Origin: a virus
Strand: one strand, 5' to 3'
Length of the DNA: 31,129 nt
Virus record (IMG/VR): IMGVR_UViG_3300028610_002387
Location: 1 to 31,129 of that record
Shown here: positions 8,108 through 16,900 of the stretch, in pieces
Layout of the letters: each line of letters starts with the position of its first letter
How positions within the stretch are numbered: the stretch's first letter is position 1
Notes under the pieces: model-generated
Seen by the model: the letters and a program-made list of their open reading frames with translations, nothing else
What the model was told of the DNA's origin: nothing
Databases searched by the model: none
Program-made: the position numbers and the translations under genes

Positions 8108-8343
8108 TGAGAAAAAAACCATATACCGAAATTGGAATAAAACGCGTGCCTTGTTTCCGTTGCGGAAAACCATCTGCTCGGCAATGGCAGATATGTTCGT
8201 TGAATAATGAATACAAGGGATTGTGTCCAGAATGTGACATTAGACTTAATCAGATTGTTTTGAAGTTTATGGGATTACGACCCAACAAGATACGGCGTTT
8301 GATTGCGGATTATGTACATAACTACAGAAAGGGTAGAAAATGA
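8107..8343 (+). CDS. Conserved small phage zinc-finger protein
   Basis: This 78-residue protein is started at the ATG that overlaps the upstream stop (TGATG). It has two Cys pairs: VPCFRCGKPSARQWQIC (14-30) and LCPECD (44-49). The start MRKKPYTEIGIKRVPC and the LCPECD...LN..VL..MG block recall small proteins of unknown role found in many tailed phages. The C terminus is basic helix. A role in nucleic-acid binding is plausible but not shown. The stop overlaps the next gene by ATGA. Confidence 0.65.
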   Translation: MRKKPYTEIGIKRVPCFRCGKPSARQWQICSLNNEYKGLCPECDIRLNQIVLKFMGLRPNKIRRLIADYVHNYRKGRK

Positions 8344-9326
8344 AAAAGCACTGTATTTTAGCCTTTGTTTTGGGGGTCATGTTCATACTTCTATTCGGCT
8401 TTACGAGGGACTGGATAGAATCGACCCCGACGGACGCGACGGTAGCCAACCAGATAGATGACTTCAACAGGGGCCTGCGCGTTGATGTCTCCGACCGTAT
8501 AAAGAGTATGCTTTACGGCTTTACGGCGGGAGAGACGGAAATCGGCTTTAAGTATATGCAGATTTACGAGCAGGCAAGCGTTTCTCAGCCTTCGGCGGCT
8601 TACGGCAGGTTGTACGGCAAGGCGGTGGGCGGCAAGTGCGAATTGCACTGGCAGGATGAAGATGCAGACGAGATCGAATTGACCGAAGGCGGCAAACTCG
8701 TAATAGGTTACGGGACGGCGTCACAGGCTATAATGTGGAATACGACCGAAGAAGATGGGGCCGGCGGCAGAGAATCCCAAATACGGGCCACAGGAGAACA
8801 GTCAGGTGGCGAGAGAACTACATTGGGATATGATGAGTTCTCTCACGAAGGTTCTTCTGACGACCAGAAAGGGCAACGCAGGATTTTTCTCAACGATGGA
8901 GATGATGGAGACACCCCTACATTAGTTATGACAATTCCTTCTACGGGGGTTGCACCTACGATGGTAGAGTCTACAGCACCAACTACGGATGCTCAACTTG
9001 CCAATAAGAAATACGTTGATGACAGCTTTAGTCCGACATCGATGAGCGGGAGCGAGGATGATTCAGGCCAAGTAGAATTTCGCAACGGGCTTCAAATGAA
9101 ATGGGGGCTTGCGACAAGCGTGGGAGCCAACTCTACTAAAGCGGTAGATTTTACGGATGAAAGCTTGACTGATTTTTCCAATGCCTGCCTTCAGGCTTTC
9201 GTAACGGATAATACTTTTAATCAAAGCGAAGGCCCATCCGTATCAGCTAAATCAACAACGGGCCTGACAGTAGCTAACGGTGGCGCATCTACCAGTGATA
9301 TTGGCTGGTTTGCAATAGGATGGTAA
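8340..9326 (+). CDS. Tail fibre protein with N-terminal membrane segment
   Basis: This 328-residue protein has an N-terminal hydrophobic segment (residues 5-22, CILAFVLGVMFILLFGF). The middle is strand-rich with a collar-like ALASQAIMWNTTEED-type region, and SAPTTDAQLANKKYVDDS (about 213-230) is the motif commonly seen before the receptor-binding part of phage fibres. The last about 80 residues match the Gp53-like fibre tip pattern: GLQMKWGLATSV, then FSNACLQAFVTDN, ending in DIGWFAIGW. The tip would bind the host surface. The membrane-type N terminus is unusual for a tail fibre and may be a signal sequence or a virion membrane anchor. The start is ATGA-coupled to the upstream gene. Confidence 0.8.
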   Translation: MKKHCILAFVLGVMFILLFGFTRDWIESTPTDATVANQIDDFNRGLRVDVSDRIKSMLYGFTAGETEIGFKYMQIYEQASVSQPSAAYGRLYGKAVGGKCELHWQDEDADEIELTEGGKLVIGYGTASQAIMWNTTEEDGAGGRESQIRATGEQSGGERTTLGYDEFSHEGSSDDQKGQRRIFLNDGDDGDTPTLVMTIPSTGVAPTMVESTAPTTDAQLANKKYVDDSFSPTSMSGSEDDSGQVEFRNGLQMKWGLATSVGANSTKAVDFTDESLTDFSNACLQAFVTDNTFNQSEGPSVSAKSTTGLTVANGGASTSDIGWFAIGW

Positions 9327-11392
9327 TGAAAAAACTCCTTTTCATAGTTTTGTTCTTGTCTACCCTTGCTTTTAGTCAGGACAGCCAGATTCATCCCTAT
9401 CTGGCGCCTCGCGGCGGGCTGAGGATGGACCTGCCGGGCAATCTCATATCCGATACCCAGATTACAGACTGCCAGAACATTTTTTTCGAGCAGGGGTATC
9501 TCAAGAAGCGGTACGGATATAGCCGGCTGGGGACCAATCTGCCACTTGCAGGCCAGGTCATAGGGTCCGATCAATTCTATCTTTTCTCAGGCAGCGATTA
9601 TCTCCTTGCGCTGACCACCACAGGGGTCTGGAAGTACATACCGGCAAGCACCTACTGGGAAACGATAATGACCACCGAACAGGAGGATGATTGCGAGACT
9701 ACATGGACGGCGAAAGCGAATGTAACCGCCGCCGATGATACTTCCGACTATAAGGAGGGCTCGACCGCACAGAAAATCTCGCCGGCGGCCGGCTTTACCA
9801 CCGGAATACTCGCCTACCGCGACCAGGCACTCGGCGATAAGAGCGCCTACGGCCTGGTCCGTATCTGGGTCAAATCCTCAATAGCCCTTACCGCAGGCCA
9901 GTTGGAAGTGGTCATATCCAATAGTGCGGCCTGCGCCAGCGAAGAAGAGAACATCGACCTGCCCGCCATGGCCGCGGACACCTGGTATCTGTGGTTTGTT
10001 TCAATAGCCACGCCGGCGGGTATAAATTCGGTCGATTCGATAGGACTGAAGGCGACAGCGGACTTCGGGGCCTGTGATATAAGAATTGACGATATTCATT
10101 TCGTAGCGCCCTTCAATGCCAATATCGCCTACGACGCAGACAGCGCCGACTTGTGCTCTTTCGATTATATCCGACATACCACCCAGTCCGAACCCTGGTG
10201 GGTAATGACCAACGGGACCGATGAGGTGTGGAAATGGACGGGATCGGGCGCCCTTTCGGCGCTTATAGACGTCTGGCCTACGGGTGTAACGTCTCTGACG
10301 TGCAGAAAACTAATTGAGTTCAAAAATCACCTGTTGTTTCTGGATGTATCCGAGGACGGCAATAGATACCCGCAGCGGGTCAGATGGTCCGACACGGCCG
10401 ATCCGAACGATTTTCTGAACGGTAACGCTAATTATCAGGACCTCTCCGGCGCCGACTGGATACAAACGGCCATAAAGTTCAAAGGCGATTACCTCGCAAT
10501 ATTCAAGGAACGCTCTATCTGGTTAGGCTACGCAACGGGCGACTCGGGCATCTTCCAGTTCGACCAGAAAGTTACCGGGGCAGGCTGCGCAGCGCCGGCA
10601 ACGGTGGAATCTTTAGGTGATGAGCTGATATTCTTAGGCTGGGACGATATTTATGTCTTTAACGGGATCGATTATGAGTCCATCGGCTCTCAAATACAGA
10701 GAGAATTTTTCGACGACCTTGCCCCGGGTGATATGGACAAATGCTTCGGCGTTATTATCGAAGAGCAGAAGGAATACTGGCTTTTCGCACCTTCCTTGAA
10801 CTCGGACTACTGCGATATCGCCTGGGTATTCAATTACGAGCTGAACTCCTGGACCAAACACGATTTCGCCGCAGTTGACGGTTCGACCAACGGGATATCT
10901 CAATACGGATACTACGAAAAGCAGTCAAACGTTACTATAGGAGATCTGTCGGGCACGATTGGCCAGCAGACCTGGCGGATAGGCGACAGGGAAATATTGG
11001 CCGCGGCGCCGACGACTTTATTCGGCGATACGGACGGTTATATTTACGAATACGACCAGCTCGTTTCCAACGATGACGGCACGACGATAGATGCTTGGTT
11101 TTCCACTAAAGATTTCATGTTCACCCAGCTAATGGAACGCCAGATGATTCTGAGGATGGACGTCTATTTCGCCGGAGGTGGGGACTTAAAAATAGCCTAT
11201 TCGACAGACTTCGGAAGCACCTGGAACAGTGAGCGGACCCTGACGGGTAATTATAACTATGATATTGACAGGGTGTACTGGCGGATCGATTGCCCGTTGA
11301 TCAGGTTTCGGTTCAGGAACAATAACGCGGGAGAACATTTTGATTTCAGAGAAGCGAGGATTTACTGGCAGCCGACGGGCAGGAGATTTTAA
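9326..11392 (+). CDS. Tail nozzle/tubular-B-like protein with signal sequence
   Basis: This 688-residue protein probably forms the tail nozzle, as T7 gp12 or P22 gp10 do. Supporting patterns are the repeated beta-propeller-like blades (ALTTTGVWKYIPAS, about 93-106), the typical RVRWSDTADPNDFLNG (about 350-365), FKERSIWLGYATGD, LGDELIFLGWDDIYVFNG and the late AWVFNYELNSWTKHDF. The N terminus KKLLFIVLFLSTLAFSQ is a textbook signal peptide with a likely cut after A-F-S, which is unexpected in a tail protein. The start chosen is the ATG overlapping the upstream stop (TAATG); an ATG six bases earlier also fits. The stop is followed by an AGGAG site for the next gene. Confidence 0.75.
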   Translation: MKKLLFIVLFLSTLAFSQDSQIHPYLAPRGGLRMDLPGNLISDTQITDCQNIFFEQGYLKKRYGYSRLGTNLPLAGQVIGSDQFYLFSGSDYLLALTTTGVWKYIPASTYWETIMTTEQEDDCETTWTAKANVTAADDTSDYKEGSTAQKISPAAGFTTGILAYRDQALGDKSAYGLVRIWVKSSIALTAGQLEVVISNSAACASEEENIDLPAMAADTWYLWFVSIATPAGINSVDSIGLKATADFGACDIRIDDIHFVAPFNANIAYDADSADLCSFDYIRHTTQSEPWWVMTNGTDEVWKWTGSGALSALIDVWPTGVTSLTCRKLIEFKNHLLFLDVSEDGNRYPQRVRWSDTADPNDFLNGNANYQDLSGADWIQTAIKFKGDYLAIFKERSIWLGYATGDSGIFQFDQKVTGAGCAAPATVESLGDELIFLGWDDIYVFNGIDYESIGSQIQREFFDDLAPGDMDKCFGVIIEEQKEYWLFAPSLNSDYCDIAWVFNYELNSWTKHDFAAVDGSTNGISQYGYYEKQSNVTIGDLSGTIGQQTWRIGDREILAAAPTTLFGDTDGYIYEYDQLVSNDDGTTIDAWFSTKDFMFTQLMERQMILRMDVYFAGGGDLKIAYSTDFGSTWNSERTLTGNYNYDIDRVYWRIDCPLIRFRFRNNNAGEHFDFREARIYWQPTGRRF

Positions 11393-11393
11393 A

Positions 11394-11552
11394 ATGGAAA
11401 AACTGTTTATATTGTTAGGCCAGGCAATTTGGTCGTGTTTCTATCCGTTATGGCTTGCTGGTTATGAAGATTTTGCGATTTGGCCGATGCGTATTAGCTG
11501 TTGGTTTTGCTGGTTTTGGGACAGAAGAAGATGCAAAAGTACACTGAAATAA
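11394..11552 (+). CDS. Small hydrophobic Trp/Cys-rich protein
   Basis: This 52-residue protein starts at an ATG with AGGAG nine bases upstream; a longer in-frame start would run 50 bases into the nozzle gene. It is hydrophobic almost throughout (EKLFILLGQAIWSCFYPLWL) and has seven aromatic Trp residues. It overlaps the next gene by 22 bases. It could be a small membrane protein of the tail module. It is not recognised. Confidence 0.45.
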   Translation: MEKLFILLGQAIWSCFYPLWLAGYEDFAIWPMRISCWFCWFWDRRRCKSTLK

Positions 11553-11971
11553 TCATCATTATAATTTTATTCACGGTAATAGCATACGCAACGAACCTCC
11601 AGCGGACGCAACTGTTCCCTTCCACGGCCCGATTAGAGCCGTCGGACAAGATAGAGGACCCGTACATCAAAGAGCAGTTCAATAAGGTAAAGCAATGGGC
11701 GGAAAAGCTGCAGGAGATGCTCGACAGCACATTCAGGAAAATCGCAGAGATACCTTACAACCAGTCCGCATCTCTGACCGTTGCCGACAGCGGCAACGCG
11801 AACACAGAATTTAGCGCTTCCCACTACCTCGGAAGGACGCCGGCGGGATTCATTGTAACCAAAAGCGATAAGGCGTGCAGTGTGTACGATTCGGGAACTG
11901 CGTGGACTACAACTACGATATACCTTAAATGCGATGCGGCAAATACAGCGCTTACGATAACAGTATTTTAG
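11531..11971 (+). CDS. Signal-sequence coiled-coil protein with phage fibre-type C-terminal domain
   Basis: This 146-residue protein begins with a signal or anchor (QKYTEIIIIIILFTVIAYA, 2-20). Residues about 45-70 form a coiled coil (KEQFNKVKQWAEKLQEML). The last 60 residues (SHYLGRTPAGFIVTKSDKAC, then a beta tail ending TALTITVF) match a small beta domain that often ends podovirus tail or spike proteins, with the H.LGR.P.G..V and T..YLKC pattern. The start is the ATG at codon 11 of a longer open frame and has a weak site. The last 20 bases overlap the 3' end of the antisense HNH gene. Confidence 0.65.
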   Translation: MQKYTEIIIIIILFTVIAYATNLQRTQLFPSTARLEPSDKIEDPYIKEQFNKVKQWAEKLQEMLDSTFRKIAEIPYNQSASLTVADSGNANTEFSASHYLGRTPAGFIVTKSDKACSVYDSGTAWTTTTIYLKCDAANTALTITVF

Positions 11972-12386
11972 GACGACCATGACCACAGGTTTTCATATGA
12001 ACAGCATGATTATGAAACAATTGAAGATTTTCAATACGATTGTCTGCTTTATCTCCATTTATGTGATGGACTCTTTCAGAAGGCTTCAAAAAACGACCCA
12101 AATGTTTCTCCATTACGAGACGATGTTCACGAACACAACGGGTGGTTGTACCACAAAAAGGGTGGTCCGGGCAATAAACCAATATATAGCCTCTACTGAA
12201 CCTTTTACCACCTTTCCAATTAGCAGCTTTTTCACCTTTTCTATTAAGAGCGACTCTGCGAAGGGCTTCTCGATGTTTTTCTGTCCGGGGCGGTTTAGGT
12301 TTGCAAAGGGCTTTTCTATGTTCTTCTGTTCGAGGATATTTGCCCGTTTTCATATCTGGGGTTCTTTTGTAAACACCTGCTGGCAT
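11952..12386 (-). CDS. HNH homing endonuclease, antisense to the virion operon
   Basis: This 144-residue protein is encoded opposite to all its neighbours. EHRLVMEKHLGRFL, SERVHHINGDKADNRIENLQ (about 87-122) is a complete HNH_3 core with His 107-108, Asn 110 and the N..N.. spacing. N-terminal repeats RTEEHRKAL and RTEKHREAL (about 19-43) resemble NUMOD3 DNA-binding modules, as in phage free-standing homing endonucleases. On its own strand AAAGGA lies about ten bases before the ATG. These genes spread by cutting cognate sites in homing-endonuclease-free genomes. Its placement in a gap between virion genes is typical of an inserted selfish gene. Confidence 0.85.
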   Translation of the reverse strand: MPAGVYKRTPDMKTGKYPRTEEHRKALCKPKPPRTEKHREALRRVALNRKGEKAANWKGGKRFSRGYILVYCPDHPFCGTTTRCVREHRLVMEKHLGRFLKPSERVHHINGDKADNRIENLQLFHNHAVHMKTCGHGRPKILLS

Positions 12387-12444
12387 AATATAATTCCTTT
12401 CAAAAAAGGTTGTTTATTTACAATTATACAAGGAGACTTGTGAG

Positions 12445-13239
12445 ATGTCAATATTTACGAAAAAAGAAAAGACAAAAGAGCTTGAAGCCTTCCCGGGCGC
12501 TGCGAAGATGCGAGGGACCTTAGCGGGTGCGGCCGAGCCCGGCGCCCTGGAGAGGGTAGGACGGGCAGGGCAGACGTACCCCGGACCTTTAGTGGCGGCA
12601 CTGTCGGAGTTCGAGGAGACGGGCCTGAAAGGACTTGGAGACTATTTAGGCAGACCCCCAGCAACGGAAGGGAAACTCTATACCAGCGCCGTTGATGAGA
12701 TTGCCAAGACCTTATCCGGCGATTACGACCCGGCCCAAAGCGAATATTACCAGGCGTACAGGACGGCGGTTATGCGGGAGCTTGAAGAGTCAAAAGACCG
12801 ATTGGCCGCCCGGACATCGGCGGGGGACAAATTTTTCGGCGGCGGCCGGATAGCTACCGAAGGAGAGATGGAGGAATCGGCGGTAGGAGACCTTGCCCTG
12901 GTACTCGGACAACTGGCCGAAAGAGAGCGGGAACGCAGACTCGGCGCCGTGCCGCAGGCCCTGAGCCTTACTCAATATGGAGAACAAGCACCGGTTGATA
13001 GAGTCGCGGCAAGCCAGCAATTCGGCGCACTGCCAAGACTAATCGAGCAGGCTGAAATGGACACAGAATATCAGGAATGGATACGGGCGCTGAATGACCT
13101 GGGGATCGCACTCGATACGGCAACGGGACTGGCTACTTATACGCCCGGCGTTATAACGACAGGGGGAGGAAATAAGGCGTGGGTAACAGATTTATCAAGG
13201 ATTGGCGGCATTGTTTCAGCGTTGGGAGGTGGAGCATGA
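12445..13239 (+). CDS. Internal virion/DNA-ejection-type protein (probable)
   Basis: This 264-residue, alanine- and glutamate-rich soluble protein has a helical middle (EYYQAYRTAVMRELEESKDR, about 93-112) and a Gly-rich part near GDKFFGGGRIATEGE (126-140). The C terminus is small-residue rich and ends IVSALGGGA. Proteins with the Y..Y...V...LEES...L..... G..FGGGR pattern often precede ejected internal virion proteins in podovirus-like genomes. The start has AAGGAGA about ten bases upstream. The stop overlaps the next ATG (ATGA). Function is inferred from order and composition. Confidence 0.55.
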   Translation: MSIFTKKEKTKELEAFPGAAKMRGTLAGAAEPGALERVGRAGQTYPGPLVAALSEFEETGLKGLGDYLGRPPATEGKLYTSAVDEIAKTLSGDYDPAQSEYYQAYRTAVMRELEESKDRLAARTSAGDKFFGGGRIATEGEMEESAVGDLALVLGQLAERERERRLGAVPQALSLTQYGEQAPVDRVAASQQFGALPRLIEQAEMDTEYQEWIRALNDLGIALDTATGLATYTPGVITTGGGNKAWVTDLSRIGGIVSALGGGA

Positions 13240-13901
13240 TTAAAGTACCGATGTATCAAGCCAGAATACCGATTGGTGGTGGCGGCGGTCATATTGACCT
13301 GCGAGAAGAAGCGGGAACGAATCCCATCGCTCAAGTACTGAAAGAAATAAGCGAGCGAAAACGACAGACGGGAATAGACGATCTTAACCGCCGAATGGCC
13401 GAGGCCGAAATAGCCAAGATGCAGCAACCAGATAAGGGACGGCTTCTTAAGATGGCCGATGGTTCGTGGTCTCTTGTTGACAGTGGAGGTAACGTACTAA
13501 AGACCATACCGGCACCGCCGGAAAGCGGGGTTAAGGTTTTAGAGGAAATCGCAAAGGTCAATCGAGCGGCGGAGTCTACACCCGAAGGGGTATTGCCTAC
13601 ATCTACTGTCAACCGGACGCTTCGGCCGTTACAGGATGAGGCCATGCTTACGGGACAAACAGGAGTAAGGGAGGCACTCACCGGCTTATCCGCACCGCCA
13701 CCCAAAGAACACGCCGCCTGGCATGAGCCGAGAAAAGGCGTGACGGGAATCCCGGAAGTTACAAAACCCCCTATACGCAAAAAGGTCAAAAGCAAAAAGG
13801 TTGGATCCAAAGTCAATATGAAAGCACCGGACGGTAAGACCTACGAGGTGCCCAAGTCGGAAGTCGAAGAAGCGAAAAAGCACGGATGGAAAGTTTTATG
13901 A
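13236..13901 (+). CDS. Internal virion-type protein with basic C-terminal domain
   Basis: This 221-residue protein starts at the ATG overlapping the upstream stop. It begins with a Gly-run (PIGGGGGHIDLREEAG), then a helical region (IAQVLKEISERKRQTGIDD). The last 50 residues include a basic patch KKVKSKKVGSKV and a small domain MKAPDGKTYEVPKSEVEEAKKHGWKVL-type that resembles the terminal repeat domain found in other large phage proteins. Its stop overlaps the next start (ATGA). It probably belongs with the internal virion proteins, but no family was recognised. Confidence 0.55.
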   Translation: MIKVPMYQARIPIGGGGGHIDLREEAGTNPIAQVLKEISERKRQTGIDDLNRRMAEAEIAKMQQPDKGRLLKMADGSWSLVDSGGNVLKTIPAPPESGVKVLEEIAKVNRAAESTPEGVLPTSTVNRTLRPLQDEAMLTGQTGVREALTGLSAPPPKEHAAWHEPRKGVTGIPEVTKPPIRKKVKSKKVGSKVNMKAPDGKTYEVPKSEVEEAKKHGWKVL

Positions 13902-16900
13902 GCTGGAAGCCAGAAGGAGCGACGTTAGTCGAGGAGGAATGGAAACCCAAAGGAGCAACCCTTACAACCCCCGCCCAATCCGCCACACAGAAGGCGGACA
14001 AGCAAACGGCGGGCAAGACCACTCCAATTATGGACTCCATAAAATCAGTCGATGAAGATGAGGAGAGAAAGTTCATCTTCGATAATATCGATTCATTCAC
14101 TTTAGAAGAACTCAGGGATGCGGGACTGTCGATAGGTGAGCAGGAGGAGATAGCACAGAAACGCGCAGACGCGATGCCCGGCAGAAGAACGGCGGGACAA
14201 CCCCAACCGGTCGGGCCCGTCCGAACAGGTATAAGAGCATGGGAGCCGAGCCTGTTGGATAAGATCAAGATGAGGCTTCAAAGACCCACCCCGGCGGGGG
14301 GGGTGGATCGATCCGACCGGCCTTTCACGACCCTTGGACAACTCGGACTCCATCATACCGCCGAAACACTGTCGGGGCTGGGCCTACACTTGCCCGATGT
14401 GATTAGCGGGGAGCTTGCCGGAGGCAAAACCCTCGCCGAGGCGGTTGATAAGTGGACCGGCTTTGAGCCGAGTCCAAGAGATATACGAGCGGGAAAAGCA
14501 GGTCAATTCGTAGGTGGTCTTCATACGGCAGGTGCTATTGTCGGGCCAGTTGTCGGGACTATACCGGCAAGATTGGCCCTGCAGAGAATCCTGGCAAGCG
14601 GTCTTACTTTCGGGACCCGCCGGGCGGCGGAGGAGCTTGCAGATAAAGTCAGGAAAGACGAGCCTTTCAGTTGGGAAGGGATACATTTTGAATCGGGGAT
14701 CGGGGCCCTGTTCGGCGCCGGTGAAGTAGGACTCGGCAAGGCCATAAATTTCGTCAAGGGGCTAAAGAAACTGCCCAAACCTAAAATAACTAATGCGCGG
14801 GCCGAAGTGAACGCCGCATTGAAAAACTACAAAAAAACAGGTGACAGGACGGCGTGGGATGCGGTGAGGACCAAATACGCCGGTATTACCACAGAAGGGG
14901 CCGCCCGGATCAAGGCAAGGGCAAAGGCCCCGGATATCAAAGAATTTGGAAAATATCCGATAACTACGGTCAAGGCACAGCCTACAAGGGGGGTACAAGG
15001 CCCAGAGACTACGCTGGCTGCGAAAACGGGGGTTAAAGGGGGAGTAGTTCCAAAAGGGGCAATAAAGCGTATACCGGAAGTTCCACAGAAGAAGAGTATT
15101 GAGAAACTACAGGCGGAAATTGACAGTTATATGAAAGAGAACAAGGACCCGCCGACGGAGCTTTTAGCGGAGTTCAACGCAGCGACAAGAAAGCAAAAAA
15201 AGCCACCCATTGATGCAGCGAAATTTGCCAAAGAAGAAAGACTCGATAAGATAAAGACAAAGGCGGAGATGGGCGATATCGCCACGGAGGGTGGATATCA
15301 AAGTCAAAGCACAGCCTTCAATAAGCACATAGATTATTTCGAGGGTCGGCAACTGCCTAAGACATCGCAGATACCCCGTATTCAAAAAAATATGCGCGTA
15401 GTCAACGGCAAGAGGCTGGCCGGAACGATAACGGCACAAGAAGCCAATATAAAAATCCAACAGTTAAGAAAGATGCTGTTTGAGACTGCCAAGAGAGAAG
15501 GTGTAGCCCTGCGGAAAACAATTCCCCGGCCCGGCTCCCGCAAAGAAGGCAAGACGAGACTGTCTGTGAGGAAGGCAGGCACTTATGTACCGGAAGAGTT
15601 TGCTCAGTACGGAAAGTTCAAAGATGTTTACCCCCTTGGCAAAGACGTTACTCGCTCTATTCAGGAAATAGACGGGTCCTTGTCGCGTTCGGAAAAAGTC
15701 AAAACAAAAGGTCAAGCCGGAGCACTCGAACAAAATGTCCTCTGGCCTACCCGAGACATGAGTATTCAAAAGCTCAAGTACATCAAGGAAAAGGGTGCAG
15801 AGATAAAGGGCATACTCAGTGGTATAAAACGTGATTCAGCAGAAGACAGACGAATCAATTTAGTATTAGAGGCAATAGGCAGCGATTACAGAGACATTTC
15901 AATCAAAGAGCTGTTGGGACGAAAAGACCTGCGGGCAATAGCTGGGGCCAAAACGATAAAACAGGCCGTTGAGCTCAGGAGGTTTTATGATGATTTGATT
16001 GAAGAGCAGAACATTGCCAGGGAGATGAGGAACCAACAACCCATACCTTACACGCGGAAATATTCACCGCACATTCTGAGAGATACGACTATATGGGAAC
16101 AACTGATGTTCAGAAGACTACCAACAGAGAAGGTGCATGAACATATTTTTGGTAAGAAGGCGCCATTGCCGGACTACATCAGACCAAATAAGCAATTTAA
16201 TCCCAGGGCGGAGGCCCGATGGGGCAATATGCCTTACGAGGAAAGAGTAAAATCTGCAATGGGATTGGCCGAAAGGTATTTGGTAACGGCCTCCAAAGAC
16301 ATTTTCAATACTTCAATCATTCAGAACAACAAGGCTTTCATCCAGCAGCTTGAGTCTATGGAGAAAAAAGATGCGGCGAATTATCTAAGCGATTGGACGG
16401 CGGAGGCTTATGCCGGAATTGCACCAGCGCTTGACCGGGGGATAAAACTTACACAACTGCCAAAGGCACAAAAAGCAATGCGGTGGTTTAACCAGGTCAG
16501 AAACATGGCCGTCTTTCCACTCAACTTAGCCTGGAACCTCACGACACAACCGTCTTCAATGGCATTTACAATCGCAAGGCAGGGGGGCGTCAATACTTTA
16601 AAGGGGTTTAAGCAGTGGATTAGCGACCCGAAAATAAGAGGGGAGATGTCGGAAGATTACTATTCGTACATTGTTAAAGCATCTCAACAAGGCCGCATCA
16701 CGAAGCAGGACGCTCAGAACTTAATAGGTGAGAATGTCAGGGTTTACAGGACGCCGAAAGAATTTATACAGGATGTCGGGGGGTTCATAACTCACCAAAT
16801 CGAAAAGATGCTGACAGGAACTTCAATCAGGGCCGCATATTTGACAGGCAAGAAAAAAGGGCTGACCGGACAAGCTCTTATCAATTATGCTTCTGACGAA

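Noticed and set aside
11979-12443. 154-residue + strand open frame opposite the HNH gene
   Set aside because: It is a shadow of a well-supported HNH gene, with no Shine-Dalgarno and low-complexity Phe/Ser/Thr content.
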